From the NCBI GenBank assembly GCA_018292915.2, contig JACVVK020000005.1, positions 1,397,501 to 1,461,500 on the forward strand: 64,000 nucleotides of DNA, in the 5' to 3' direction. The DNA comes from Batillaria attramentaria. Taxonomy: Eukaryota > Mollusca > Gastropoda > Batillariidae. Made by a program: the position numbers and the translations under genes. Below, one piece after another: positions 33,640-47,915 of this stretch (positions are counted from its first letter, which is position 1; the number at the start of each line of letters is the position of its first letter). A model generated the notes under the pieces. That model did no database searches. It was not told the DNA's origin and saw nothing but the letters and a program-made list of their open reading frames with translations.

Positions 33640-33948
33640 CCAGAGCGAGCAGGGCAGGAACCAACGGCCAAGCAGATCCTGCGGAGGAAGTGGGGCTGGA
33701 GTGGACACACCCTCAGGAAGCCAGCATCCAGCACCACACGCCAAGCCCTGACATGGAACCCACAGGGGAAAAGGAAGAGAGGCCGGCCTCGCAACAGCTG
33801 GAGGCGGGACACTGAGGCAGAGTTATATAAGCAGGGGACCAACTGGACTGGAGTGGCAAGAATAGCCCAGAACAGAGTGCGATGGCGAAGGGTTGTCGAT
33901 GGCCTATGCTCCACGTGGAGCCAGGGGCCTAAGTAAGTAAGTAAGTAA
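33640..33948 (+). mobile_element. Non-LTR retrotransposon 3' end
   Basis: It matches the 7061 and 40304 copies from 'gagcgagcagggcaggaacc' to the (AAGT)n tail at 33932-33948. The tail here is short, unlike the 1.65-kb array. Confidence 0.8.
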
Positions 33949-34009
33949 TACTCAGAATAATGTGTATTTATTACATTATTCATTTCCATATTTGTTGCCT
34001 ATATTCCTC

Positions 34010-34193
34010 GAGCCGGGACAGCCGAATCGTAGAGCGTTGGACTCGCAATGCTCGGGTCGTGAGTTCGAATCCCGACGGGGGCCAAATATTTGTGCTGGTC
34101 TTTTTTTTTTCTTTATCGTTGCCCTGTCTTTGATATCACCCACAAGTAGTGTAAAAGGACGTATACTCTTAAACACCCACCCACACCCATCAG
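34010..34193 (+). mobile_element. SINE-A, full length
   Basis: Perfect 12-bp TSD CCTATATTCCTC at 33998-34009 and 34194-34205. The body has a T-run expansion at 34101. Confidence 0.88.
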
Positions 34194-34440
34194 CCTATAT
34201 TCCTCATGTTTATGAGCTGTGAGAAACGTCTTCGCAGCTACACATAGGAGAAAAAAAAATCAATGAGCACTGCCATATAGTTTTGTCCATATGGTACGCC
34301 ACTTTTATACGAGATTTTAAAATCGGTGTACAGTGTCGCTGGCGACAGTCAGTGTAGGCGGCATACCATATCGCCAGAATTATGCAACAGAGACCACGCA
34401 TTTCAGAGCAATTCTGAATCCTAGGGCCGGTTTTGTTCTT

Positions 34441-34935
34441 TTTTTTTGCGGTCGATTTGACTGGTTGTGTCAGATCTGCAGCCTTGTCGCCATGATGAAT
34501 CTCACGGTCTTCTCCAGGGCCCGCATGTAAAAGTCGGGGTTAGAGAGTTTAGCCCCGGGTTTAGAGTCTAACCTCGAACTAAACTAGCTGTAGGATTAAA
34601 TTTTCTGTTTTTTTTTTTTTGTTTTAAATCAGGAAGCGGGTCCATTCCAGCAAGGTGTCTATGCCGTTATAGAAGGATTTTTTTCTTTCTTTCTTGGCTT
34701 CCTTTTTTATATTTAACTGATTTTGTTTTGTGGATTTCTTTTGTCCTAGTCTGGGTTAGCTCCGTAGCAGTGGGTTAAATTAACCTCGAGTTTTACATAC
34801 GGGCCCAGATCATAAAGGCTACCCCAAAGCTGCACCTGTAGCTCTGCGTTCTCAAGCCAGAGTTGACGTGGTAGAGCATCATGGGCAGGAGGGCAGTACG
34901 GAAGGATTCCAAGGGTTTGGGTCGTAACTTCTAAT
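34441..34935 (-). mobile_element. RT C-terminal fragment interrupted by MITE-1
   Basis: 34441-34517 and 34806-34935 are the two halves of the same fragment family as 30948-31340. They are separated by MITE-1 (34518-34805). Confidence 0.75.
34518..34805. mobile_element. MITE-1 copy 2
   Basis: Ends GGCCCGCATGTAA...TTACATACGGGCC, flanked by CAG at 34515-34517 and 34806-34808. The host fragment is known from another copy, so the 3-bp CAG TSD can be read directly. Confidence 0.88.
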
Positions 34936-35344
34936 CAAACACTCTGGACATTCTTGCATCTCGAGCATGAGACACAAGTGTCAGGCTCCCCCCCTCCCCC
35001 TCCCCCCTCCCCCTCGACCTTTCACACAACCTCCCGTTGTCGGATGAGACCCAAAGTCAGCTTACACTGCGATTAAAGTGAAAACGAAAAGCACCTGTCA
35101 TTGCCCTCCCCCACAAAACTACGACGGCACTCAAGTATTGAAGAAAATTATGTCTCCGTTTATCTCCCCTGATGGCGCCAGGTGACCGTCACGAGCATGT
35201 TATCTCCCCTCGCTTCGCGACCAGATAAAGGCGCAAATCAAACACGGGTAGAGATTAGGGATTCAGCCCTTCTTCACGGAGTTACCGGCGCTTCGCTGCT
35301 GATCCTGATCCTAGGGAGGTGGAAAGGGGAGACGCGGATTGGGG

Positions 35345-35530
35345 GTGGGGAGGAGGGGGTCTTTGGGAGTTTAACGTCCTTTTCCCACCACGTATTGGTT
35401 ATATCAAAGACGGAGGGGAACGAAAAAAAGGCCAGTACAACTGAATAATTATTTGGCCCCAGCCAGGATTCGAACTCACGACCCGAGCGTTGAAAGGCTA
35501 ACGCTCTGCCACTCGGCTATCTCGGCTCGG
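35345..35530 (-). mobile_element. SINE-A
   Basis: Full-length, diverged. The head ends 'actcggctatctcggctc'. Confidence 0.78.
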
Positions 35531-36059
35531 GAAGGAGAGATGCGGAAAACAAAGTTGTCGATTCAAGTTCATCTGAACCAACTTGAACCATCAACCGACC
35601 CGTCCATTTGAGCCACTCAGTAATCAACAAACCAATGTCCGAAATTCCCAGGCGCGGAAATCAATAGGAACTGCCCCCCCTCCCCCCCCCCCCCCACTCC
35701 CCTCACTCTCCCCTCACCCAAACACATGCACCCGTATTCCAGCAAGTCTGGAATTCCATAGGCCGTCAACTACAGATGGCGTGTTTGAATGAAGATTTCC
35801 CTGAACTGCTTGTTTCTGACTCCATCAGCGAGGTCTCCAAAATCGGAAAAATCAAATCAGACCTTAATTAAATTGAGGTCAGTGTGGCCAGCTGCTTGAA
35901 ATCTTTAGATAGATGACATTCTGATGAAGGCAACACGTTTGTCGAAATATCAAAGGGCGTTATGTTGTTTTCATGATTCTCTACTTCTTCGCATAAAATC
36001 ATCCAGGACAAACATGCTACTGATATATATGCCCTTTGTGAAATATTTCAGCCGTGAAA

Positions 36060-36315
36060 GGAATGAAAAAAAAAAAAAAAAACTCAACCAAAAAACAAAA
36101 AGAACACCCCCCAAAAAACAACAACAACAACAACAAACAAACAAACAAAAAAAAACACCCCACAAAAAGCACAAAAAACAAAAACAAAACAACAACAAAA
36201 ACAAACAAAAACCCTACCAAAAACCAAGACAAACAATAACCAACACCCTCCCCCCCAAAACAAACAAACAAACAAACAAACAAACAAACAACACCAACAA
36301 CAACAACAACAACCT
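36060..36315. repeat. A/C-rich low-complexity tract
   Basis: AAC, AAAC and CAAA units with C-runs. Long open frames here are compositional. Confidence 0.9.
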
Positions 36316-37045
36316 GCAAAGACGCTACAGTTGCTTTCCACATATGTCATCATTTACCAATGCAACTGATGTCATCATCCTTCACATCTAGAAGAAAACA
36401 ACAACAGAAGACCTAAGCAGAATCCTCAATAACCAAATTTCGAAGACAATTCTGTTGCCTTGAACACTCTTCGATCCCTCTTGGCCTTCAGTCGGCCCCC
36501 AAACCTCGCCCATCTTACCACCAGCGGATCTCACAAGAGCTAAGTCAGTACTGAACGACAGAGAGCAGTAATGGTGATGAGCTTTAGATGAACGGTGGCC
36601 GTCGCCTGCAGGGGTTCGCATTGTGAGAAGGAATCCCTCCCCTGTGGCGCCCTCTACCTCGCTCGCAAGGGGGCGTTTGGTGCGAACAAGGCCGGTAATC
36701 CCAGCCCAGCTCGTTAGGGGATTAGGGGCTCACTCTACACAAAGTCTGCCTGTCGACTCACTCATTGGAGGCTTTGCGAGGGCTCTGCCCACCGCGGAGA
36801 GGCGTGTGGCCTGCGGTAGTGGCGGTGTACAGGTGAAACTACAAGCTAGGGGGATGCGGATCAGTCGCCGGAATAGCTCAGTTTTTTTTTGGTTTAAACA
36901 AGTTTATTGCAATACAGTTTTTTTTTTAGGGAGAAAGACTCGCAAGGAAACTAATTATTATGTCAATAATTCACAAAATTGTCTTTGGCGGTTGCTGGTG
37001 GTGGAAGCCAGAGGAAGGTTTAAAAAGTGTTTCTGAAGTATGACA
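36316..37045. other. No gene supported
   Basis: It contains GGTTTAAACAAGTTTATTGC at 36892, a motif shared with 41656 (reverse), 32531 and 46412 and probably the end of another old repeat. No exon seen. Confidence 0.45.
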
Positions 37046-37255
37046 TTAAAAGGGGATTTGGTCGGGTGGTTAAGGCGTCCGCTGCGGATCCTGAGGCACG
37101 AGTGTGAATCCCTGGTGGGCAGGGGGATTTGTTGGGGGACTTTCCTAACCAAATCGAGCAACAACAAAAAAGTCACGTCCAGACTCGTTTACGGTGCCTA
37201 TCGCGCCTTCTTGTACACACACACGCATGACATAAATATCAAGTGTGCGAAAGCC
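37046..37255 (+). mobile_element. SINE-E, 3'-shortened
   Basis: The head GGGATTTGGTCGGGTGGTTA is tRNA-like. The body 'tttacggtgcctatcgcgcc' and 'agtgtgcgaaagc' follows the copy immediately downstream. Confidence 0.72.
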
Positions 37256-37309
37256 TGAGAGACTGACAGAGAGCTGTAGAACTTAACCGATCCTACAGTT
37301 CTGCCCTCA

Positions 37310-37727
37310 GGGGATTTGGTCGAGTGGTTAAGGCATCCGACTTCGGATCCTGAGCTGCCTGGTTCGAGTCCCCGGTGGGCAGGAATATGGTGGGATTTTT
37401 CCTTACCATATCGAGTCAAATCCATGTGCAGACTCCTTTACGGTGCCTGTCTCGCCTTCGTCTACACACGCACGCACATACATAAAGTGTGCACGCTAAA
37501 CATCCCACGTACATCTTTCGAAGAAGAGTAGGCTGTGGTCGGTGTCGCGGTAAACAGAAATACTATCGCACGCACCAGAGTGAATAGCAGGGTGGAGGTT
37601 TACACATAAAGTTGCGCTTAGCGGCAGCAGGCTTTTACTCTTACGTCCTCCAGCACTGCGGCGCCGCGAGCATTTCAGCAGAGATGGATATGTGCGCCGA
37701 GGAGAAGTACACCATACCATACCATAG
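37310..37727 (+). mobile_element. SINE-E, full length
   Basis: The head GGGATTTGGTCGAGTGGTTA with B-box GGTTCGAGTCCC resembles a Leu/Ser-type tRNA. A body of about 330 bp ends in (ATACC)n. The 57261-57672 copy matches it end to end in reverse. Confidence 0.85.
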
Positions 37728-38054
37728 GTATGGGAGGTCCCGTCCCGCTTTTGCACCTGAGAGATCATCATCTGCCGGTAACACTTTGATCACCGTAATC
37801 AGGGTGATCATCTCACCTGTGGAAAGTCCCTGAAGGGAATGCTCACGATTGCATTTGCATTGCAACAATACAACGATATGCTAACTGACTTTACGATCGC
37901 AACAGTACAGCGATATTCACACCGACTTACAATCCATGGCAAGATTTACCAGCGATTGTCAGCAGCTGTGACTGACCAAAATGAGGAGGGAGGAAGGGAG
38001 AGGAGGGGGGAGGGGGAGGGGGGGGGGGTGGATGGGAGGGAGGGGGGGAGAAGG

Positions 38055-38200
38055 GGTGGGTGGGTGTTTGGGGGTTTAACGTCAATTTCCACCACATAGG
38101 GTGATATCAAAGACGGGGCAACGATGGAAAAACAGCAACAAATATTCTGGCCCCAGCCGGGATCGAACTCACGACCCGAGCATTAGAAGTCCAACGCGGG
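38055..38200 (-). mobile_element. SINE-A, cut by a G-run
   Basis: It runs from GGTGTTTGGGGGTTTAACG to 'gaagtccaacgc', then a poly(G) of about 25 replaces the A-box. A collapsed or mis-assembled join is possible. Confidence 0.7.
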
Positions 38201-38301
38201 GGGGGGGGGGGGGGGGGGGGAAGCACACACTTGACAACAAGGGATAAGAACATTTTCGTCCGACTGGCCAATCATCATTTCGGGCTTTCTCTCTTTTTTT
38301 G

Positions 38302-38333
<32 letters not shown>

Positions 38334-38857
38334 GGTTACTTTCTCCTTGTTCATGTTATTTGATTGCTTGCTTACTGTTGTACTCTGCGGTTTGCTTGCT
38401 CATTGTTGCTTTTTGTTTCTTATTCGTACAGTTCGTCGTAAGTTAACTATTGTGGCAATTACTATTTTAATGTATTGGTAGTATACGGAAATGCCCACAG
38501 ACCTAAACTACTTTGATGCCTCAGTTGGGTGGGTATAAGTATTTGGCGAAGTATTTATGCAGTTTCCCGCGGGCACTCACTTCTATCGGTACGCGAAACA
38601 TGCTTCACTGGTCGATGGATTTTTTCCAGTGGGTAGGAGTACACGTATCTTGAACGAACACTTTGGGGATTTCCAACTGGAATGGTATTTCGAATAAGTT
38701 TGAAAACAACAACAACAACAACAACAACAATTTAACATTCTTACTAATATAGCGCAGTATCCCCACAAAGTGAGCTCTATGTGCTTGACAAATACAGTCT
38801 AAACTATTTTTTTTTAAAAGTACACAACACGTACTGACACAACACAAGACACAAGAC

Positions 38858-39000
<143 letters not shown>

Positions 39001-39232
39001 GCCACTGCACTAGCAAGAGGGCTCACTGAGAAGGGCGGAAGATCTGTGAATGTTTCTCAGCACTTCGGCAGCGACCCAACAGATCCTCGCACCAGCCGAA
39101 AGCCTCTCAAAATTTTTACTGAGACTGATTTTTATTTCAAGACATTCGACGACTACCTTTGAGTTGTTCATAATGCAGATTTCTTATACTAAAAAATTAA
39201 ACCTATAATATGCACTTCTCATAAGGGAATCA

Positions 39233-39397
39233 GGGGTGCCGGGGTGGTCGAATGGTAGAGCGTTGGACTTCTAATGCTCGGGTCGTGAGTTCGATCCCGG
39301 CTGGGGCTAAATATTTGTGCTGGCTTTTTCATCGTTGCCCCGTCTTTGATATCACCCTATGTGGTGGAAAAGGACGTTAAACCCCCAAACACCCACC
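39233..39397 (+). mobile_element. SINE-A, complete, young
   Basis: It reads base-for-base like the copy at 4010-4170. The near-perfect TSD is CTCATAAGGGAATCA on the left and CTCATAGGGAATCA on the right. Confidence 0.88.
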
Positions 39398-40104
39398 CTC
39401 ATAGGGAATCAAAGCTTCTTAACACTATTACCGAGGCTGAACGACTTTCAAAATACGTTTGATGATTTTTGTTTTCAGTTTTTCGCGAAGTAAGCAAATA
39501 TCCCGTAAACTTGAAAATGTGTTTACTCTTCCTTGGTGATAAGAATTCTCTGCACAATAATTTAGTGAAACGCCAAAATGATTCCGTGTGAATTTCCAGT
39601 ATTCCTGACTTATCGACGATGCGTAAGTACGGTTACAAAGATTTCCCAGCATATCGCTAATCTTTCCAAACAAATTTGAAAATGCGTTTACTCTTCGCCG
39701 ATGACACGAATGTTCTCAATATCTCACTGAAACCTCAGCCACCCATCCTGTTTCATTTCCGCTCTCTACGCTCTCTTTGTGTACAGCGACATCTTTATAG
39801 TCACCAAGGCCGATAACTCTCCGCTCGACGAAACCATGTCGCTACTATTACGAATCCGTCTTAGCACTTACAGCGTTTGAACTTGAGTCAAGCGGGGGGT
39901 AGTGTTCGAATCCTTTTGAAGCGGCTTATCTTGGGCGTTGGTGGAGTGTTCGTCGAGTTTTCTTTCAACCCTGTCTCGTTTGATTGGTGATATCATCGTG
40001 CGATGCTCCATAATATTTTGTCGAAAATGTCGTTTATTCAGTTGCCGGGACAAGGAACGATCGTGTGACAGATCGTTGACTTAGATAGGCGTGAGTTTGT
40101 GTTG

Positions 40105-40235
40105 AAGGTAGATGGGTGGGTGTTTGCCTGTTTTGGGTGTTTAACGTCCTTTTCCACCACGTAAGGGTGATATCAAAGACGGGACCAACGAGAAAAAGGC
40201 CGGTCAGCACAATTAAATATTTGGCCCCAGCCGTG
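40105..40235 (-). mobile_element. SINE-A, head truncated
   Basis: It runs from 'ttgggtgtttaacgtcct' to 'tttggccccagccg', then unrelated sequence. Confidence 0.72.
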
Positions 40236-40303
40236 AGTGTGTGTTGAAGAGGTGGTGTCAGTACTGGCCCGGTACAGGTAACAACAACAACAACAACAAC
40301 AAC

Positions 40304-40650
40304 TACTTACTTACTTAGGCCCTTGGCTCCACGTGGAGCATAGGCCATCGACAACCCTTCGCCATCGCACTCTGTTCTGGGCTAGTCTTGCCACTCCAGT
40401 CCAGTTGGTACCCTGCTTACATAGCTCTGCCTCAGTGTCCCGCCTCCAGCTGTTGCGAGGCCGGCCTCTCTTCCTTTTCCCCTGCGGGTTCCATGTCAGG
40501 GCTTGGCGTGTGGTGCTGGATGCTGGCTTCCTGAGGGTGTGTCCAATCCAGCCCCACTTCCTCCGCAGGATCTGCTTGGCCACTGGTTCCTGCCCCGCTC
40601 GCTCCCACAGCTCTTCATTCCGGATCTTCTCTGGCCATCGGATAAAACAA
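40304..40650 (-). mobile_element. Non-LTR retrotransposon 3' end, longest open copy
   Basis: The minus strand reads openly through KIRNEELWERAGQEPVAKQI, KWGWIGHTLRKP, GKRKRGRPRNSWRRDTE and RVRWRRVVDGLCSTW. It is preceded by (GTT)n and ends in (AAGT)3. Confidence 0.82.
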
Positions 40651-43188
40651 CAACAACAACAACAACGTTCAAAATTTCGAGAAATCAAATGAAAATTGGG
40701 AGTGCCGGATGCTGCAGCCGGGTTGATAAAAAACAAAACAAAACAGCAAAACAACAACTGAAAACAAATGCGATTCTGAAAGTACTCTGATTTACGATTT
40801 TTGGTTTTCGTTTCTACAGTTGGCTGGAAGGGAAACTTATACTTTGCATGTTAATGTTTCACTGGTTTATTCAGTGTTACATAATGTAGACTTAACGTGT
40901 TTTACTTAGGACTTGGTCGTACTGAGGGGGACATTTGTTGGTCTGTATATTTCATCGATTGACTTAAAAACGTGGCAGTCCAACAAGGTGAGCATGTCTG
41001 GGGGTTATTTGTGTATGAGCGGCCACTATTGTGACTCTACATTATCAGCTTTAAACCCAGTTTTCAGTTAAATTTATGATGAATTTAATAATACAAAAGT
41101 CACATTTATACAGCGCAATTCTTGAAAAATACATCAGCTTATTGTGCATTTAAGGAACGAACGAACTTTGCCTGGGAGTGATTTGCAAAGGTAGTGATTT
41201 GGCACCAAAACATGTCAGATTTCAACCAGCCGTTGCAACGAAATTAAAACTTTTAACATTTCAGAGTTTCTTTGTTTGGTCTTTTAAAAAAAATCTATTT
41301 CTTTATCAGTTATTTATTTATCTTATTATATTTGTTATGGTTCTGTTTTACTTTGAGTGTGTGTGTATATGTGAATTTGTGTAAGTACTGTAAAAAGAAA
41401 AAATACGAATAATAATATTTTTTTAAATTAAAAAACAAACAAACAAACAAACAAACATTTCAAAGAGTTTCAAGTTGATGCTTTTTTGTGACTACACTTA
41501 GACTCCCCCCCCCCTCTCTCTCTCTCTCTCTCTTAGCTTTAATTTATTATAATTACCGCCATTGCAATACCGTTAACATGCACTTGTTTGATCCCTGAGC
41601 ATTATTATAAGCCCTGCTTGTTGATGCTCAGAAATTGCTTATTTACTTTGAACAAATTGTATTGCAATAAACTTGTTTAAACCAAGCTGGTGCTAAGCAA
41701 TATCTTCTCGAACATTTACATCCAAACGTCACCCAACACCGCCACACCACGACTCCCGACAAGTCTACTGAACGCCACCCGTCATGGCGACGCATCCCCC
41801 CGTAAGTAGACGACAGATCATTCATGGGGTCTAGCCGCACCTAAAACATTCCGCTTTTCGTTTGCATTCCGTGTTTTATCTACATGGCGACAGGTAGCAG
41901 ACGACTTTTAGGTACCGGCTACCTAAAACCCCCGCGCGCGCCTCAAGCCATCCCCCACCTCCCTCCCTCCCTCCACAGTCTCTTCCCATCTCACACTTCG
42001 CTCCGCCCCTTTGGCAGTGGCTAACTTGCCAGTTTCTTGGTGTCACTGTTTACAAACCGGATGTGACGTGATAGTCAAATGCTATTACCCGCCGGGGGGT
42101 GTTGGGATAGGGTGCCACCTTCTGCGACCCTGATTCTGGAGGGCAAACAGTCGTAAAGTCACCGACACAAAAACTATATTTGCATAAAGAGAGAGTGGGC
42201 TGTGTCTGTCGTTTATGTGAGAAAAAAAAAATGTTATCGTGGTCACATGTGGAGTTTGTTACATGCTTGGATGAAAGCCGAGAGAAACAGTACCAAAGTA
42301 GATACATGTATTGTGAAAAGCTCGGCCGAGGAATAGGACAATATGATAATGATAAAAGGAAAACGAAACGAACGCAGATGCAAACAGGACAGCAAAGTAA
42401 AACAAAACAAAACAAAACAAAAACAAAGACCCACGCTGTTATGTTCTGAGACAATGGTGTCTTTTCTGGCCTTCTTTTTGTACTGAAAAGAGATGACGTG
42501 AAAATGAAATGAAATGAAATAAAATAAATGACGTGAAAATATAATAAGATAAAATAAAATAAAATAATTATGATCTTTCACACTTTAAAAAACAAAACAA
42601 AAAACAATTGCTGTTGTTGGTTTTTAAATAATGTTTATTGTTGAGTCGGACTTTTATTTTTTAATGCATTTTTTGTCACAAAAACTTGACCATGTGAATA
42701 TTGCAAATTACTGCCATAATAATTGTTATCTGGCAAACTCGCGTGTGTTCCAGTTTGTGCCAACAGTACGGCTTGAGAGGTGCGGGGCCGGATAGGGGGA
42801 GGATGGAGAGTAACATTGGAAAAGTAGGAGCCAACAACACTTTTTTTTCCAATAATTTATTTGATTCGTGTGGGTGTTTCCAACTCATAAAATATCTCGA
42901 TACGCGCGGACGCCCCATGTTTCTGGGAGCAGCCGAGCCGCGTGAAGCCCAAAACATCATATAAAAGCACCCCATTAGAACAAATTTATTACGGTTTCGC
43001 TTAGCATGTGTGATTTTACGCATTACAGGAGGCGTGCTGGGTCATTGTTATTGCAAATTATATTCCATGTGTTTATCGTTTTATGACTGATTTGCGTCGC
43101 ATTTCACCTGCATAATCAGTTCGCCGACAAACGCCGTGTTTGCCATTTTTGTATTTAAACCCTTTGTATCTGTGTAAGTGATCGTTGT
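40651..43188. other. No gene supported
   Basis: AT-rich, with (CT)n at 41514-41533 and AAAAT-type runs at 42500-42570. A TATAAAAG at 42960 has no adjoining open frame of note. Confidence 0.5.
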
Positions 43189-43261
43189 CAGTCAGTCAGT
43201 CAGTCAGTCAGCCAGTCAGCCAGTCAGCCAGCCAGTCAGCCAGCCAGCCAGCCAGCCAGCG
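43189..43261. repeat. (CAGT/CAGC)n tetranucleotide repeat
   Basis: About 18 units, CAGT at the left changing to CAGC at the right. Confidence 0.92.
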
Positions 43262-44280
43262 TTTTCAGGATCGACACAAACCTCGTGAAACAAACTGTCA
43301 TCCTCCCACGACTTGACTTGTTTTCCAGTTCTATCTAGTGATTTACTGGCTTCATTTCAATCGACGGAATCTCAGGAGTGTTACTCCAAAAGACTGCGAA
43401 ACACCACAAACATAGAAAGATGACTATATTTCTGGAAACACCCAACACTCCAGGCACTGAAGATCCAGCCCACTAACTTTAGTAAAACTAAAAGCCTTGA
43501 CTCAAACTGCACGCGCCGATTGCGCCTCTCATCTCATCTCTGCCACAGTTGATGATCACTACGCGCAACTGAGTAGATCCGCATCCGTGCACTGCGATCG
43601 TGTTAGTGACTCGTAAGCAGCCAGAACCTCTCCACCGCGCGAAACAACCGAAAAAGTACCGAAGCACTACGTCAACAAGTAGTTCCCGAGAAACGTGAGC
43701 CTAGTTTGATTATCGTCGGTTTAGCTGTACACCTTTAGCCTGTTGCTGACAGACTTCATAGCAGCTTAGACATAATTATGTATTGTCAAAGACATGGAAA
43801 AGGACACTAGGAGAGATTTTCCGTCAAATTTCCACACTCAGTGTGGCTGGGACTTGATGGTGGCGACGTCACAATCGAAGCGAGCTGTGTGAGGTAGAGA
43901 ATGCCGTACTGAGCTGATCAGATCAGCTGACAACTTTAGGGAGCTGATTAGAGGTTCAGTCTCAATGACATCAGGATTATTTCCGAGCCGATGCAGATTG
44001 CGTTTACGATCAGCAATCAACGGCCAGTCAATTATCTCCTCACGCACTTGTCACCAGTTTTACAGCTCCTTAACAACCCTCACCCCCGAAACACAGGAAA
44101 AAAGGTCCACACCCGGCAGACACACACACACCAACCCCATCACAGCTGCCCGGTCACATGCAGGGATGTGGATATTATCCGCAGGGTTGTGTGGTAGATA
44201 GGGTGGCCGTGGAGGCGAGGTCTGTACCAACATCATGACGCCATCGAAGGAAGGAAAAACACACAGCCGGAGGGGTGGGG
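43262..44280. other. No gene supported
   Basis: Unique-looking sequence. Open frames are short and lack motifs. Confidence 0.45.
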
Positions 44281-44284
44281 AAGA

Positions 44285-45297
<1,013 letters not shown>

Positions 45298-45657
45298 TAA
45301 CTACAGTCATGTGGAAACCAGAGTCAAGCACCCTGGATCTGAAAGGCGCTTGGACCCTTTTCGAGATGACAGGAGGGGTTTTGTCTAGACCGAAAATAAG
45401 CGGAATAACTTGTTCTCGGTGAACCCTGCCTTATGATTTACAACCAAAAAAAAAGAAACTATGTCTTGTCTCTTTATATCTACCTCTCGGTGGCGTCCTG
45501 CCTGTTACGGAGCAGAGCGAGAGATTTGTTTACAGGTTAGTACCCTGTGACTTCTCTAGGTAAGAATGTAGCAGAGTCACACTTGTAGATGTTACAAAGG
45601 AAACGAATATGACATCAAAAGATGTACGGCTATGGGCTGGTGACCCATATGCAGGTG

Positions 45658-45772
<115 letters not shown>

Positions 45773-46302
45773 GTTCCAGTTCGACTGGGAAAACCCCGAA
45801 CGAAAAGGAAACAAAACGAAATGAAATAACTTAGTAAACGGAAGGAAACAGCTGCAGATTTCACAACCTTCCTGGAATATGTGATATTTTTTTTTAAATA
45901 GCAAGACTAGAGAAGTCTCAGTTCCGTTTTTACTTTCAAAGTGTTTTGTAAACGTTATATCCAAAACAGAAGGCTATGCCCATACCTCATTTTTTTTTTC
46001 CTCACCTGACACTATCAAATAAAACGTTTCACACTGTTCTGCTTCATCTGTCTCTTCTTTCTTTCTCCTTCTTCAGTTTGTTAATTGTTTTATAAGATAT
46101 CATGGTCTTTCATTTACCTCCGTCCGTTCAATTTTTATTACAGACCTGGAAGAAATTAATCTCTTATGGATCTCCTTTAAGTCTCACAAATTTTTAGTAT
46201 ATATTTACATCTTGTTTTAAGCTGAGCATTTTTATGTTTTAAAAAACCTGGCAAGAAGGGACTCGGTTTAGCCGCGAAATAGTCTTAGTTGCTTGCGCGG
46301 CG

Positions 46303-46411
<109 letters not shown>

Positions 46412-47404
46412 TGGTTTAAACAGTTTTATTCATTTTGAACAAATAGAAAAGGCACTCTCACAATTTCCACGAGGCCGAGCACAACAAGTTAAAAACTTAT
46501 AAATGTGCTCATAAGTACAAAAAACATTTGCGGTGGAGGCGTCAGATACAGTATTATAAGACAGATAACTAACTAACTTCAGTTTGTTTAAAAAAAAAAA
46601 AATGTCACGGACTGCGCTTCTGCCGCCCTAAAGAATGTACACCACTTCCGTCCTCATCTCCCCCAGACTTGAATAATTATCATGTTTTGCAAGATTTCTC
46701 GCAATGATCTGATTCTGTCATAGTCAGGATGGTTCGCCTATTTTCGACCCAACAGGGTAACCAAGGTACAGGAATGACGACCAATCAAACTTCTCCAGCG
46801 GCCGTCTTCTTCAAACACTTCATACTTTACCACTGAGCGGCCGACGGAGCTAAATCTTACTAGGTGCTTTGTAATCGTGTGGACAGACCTTCCGAATTAG
46901 AACCTCAACTGAGCCCACGAACTTGACGTAGAGCAGGAATCAAAGGTGGCCGGTTATTCTCAGAGATTAGCAGAATTGCTCTCAACTTTACAGCGATTGC
47001 AATTTCTTCAAACTCCCGAGAGACCCCCTCCGACCACCACCACCTCCGCAGTTCCTCTGAAAAAGAGGGTGGAGCGACACCTAGCGGGCAACCGCGGCAT
47101 CTCTCCCTCAAGTTGGTCACTTCCGGCTTACCGAGTACCGCGGCAACTAAAACTCCAAATATTTGGTCCTCCACCTTTGATCTGTCCGTTTAAACTGCTT
47201 TTAGGACGACGTCGAGTGGGGCAGTCAGCTAAACGTTCACTGTCAAAAGCTGATGCTCTTCCGTGTAAACTTCATAATGTTTAACCGCGGGGAAATGAAC
47301 TCGTGGGGTGGCGGGAAAGGTAGGCTTACAGAAATACTATTGCTGAAATGATCACTGTCGCATACTAACTGAAACCGGCTCGTACTGGTATAACACGCGG
47401 TATA
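46412..47404. other. No gene supported
   Basis: Nothing beyond the TTGGTTTAAACAGTTTTATT motif at its left end. Confidence 0.45.
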
Positions 47405-47423
47405 TACTCCCCAGCGTGAAGTG

Positions 47424-47915
47424 GCCCGGATCAATGCAGTTTGAAGCTAGATGTGCTCCGGATCAATGCAGCTTGAGGCTGGAAGTGGCCGCGGGTCTAA
47501 GCAGCTTGAGGCTGGAAGTGCCCCGGGTCAGTACAGCTTGAGGCTGGAAGTGGCTCGGTTCAATACAGCTTGAGGCTGGAAGTGGCCGCGGGTCTATGCA
47601 GCTTGAGGCTGGAAGTGCCCCGGGTCAATACAGCTTGAGGCTGAAAGTGGCCGCGGGTCTATGCAGCTTGAGGCTGGAAGTGCCCCGGATCAGTGCAGCT
47701 TGCGGCCGGAAGTGGACGCGGGTCTAAGCAGCTTGAGGCTGAAAGTGGCTCGCGCCAATGCAGCTTGACGATAAAAGTGCCACGGGTCTAAGCAGCTTGA
47801 GGCTTGAAATACCTCGGGCCAATGCAGCTTGAGGGTAGAAGTGCCCGGGTCGAAGCAGCTTGAGACTGGAAGCGCCCCGGGTCAATACAGCTTGAAGCTA
47901 GAAACGCCCGGGAGT
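47424..47915. repeat. About 34-bp minisatellite, 14 or more units
   Basis: The unit core CAGCTTGAGGCTGGAAGTG is followed by a variable block of either CCCCGGGTCAATA or GCCGCGGGTCTAAG. The two block types alternate for part of the array, so a two-unit (about 69-bp) higher-order repeat exists. Confidence 0.9.

Noticed and set aside
42957..42970. TATA box promoter
   Set aside because: TATAAAAG alone; no open frame or start-site motif follows.
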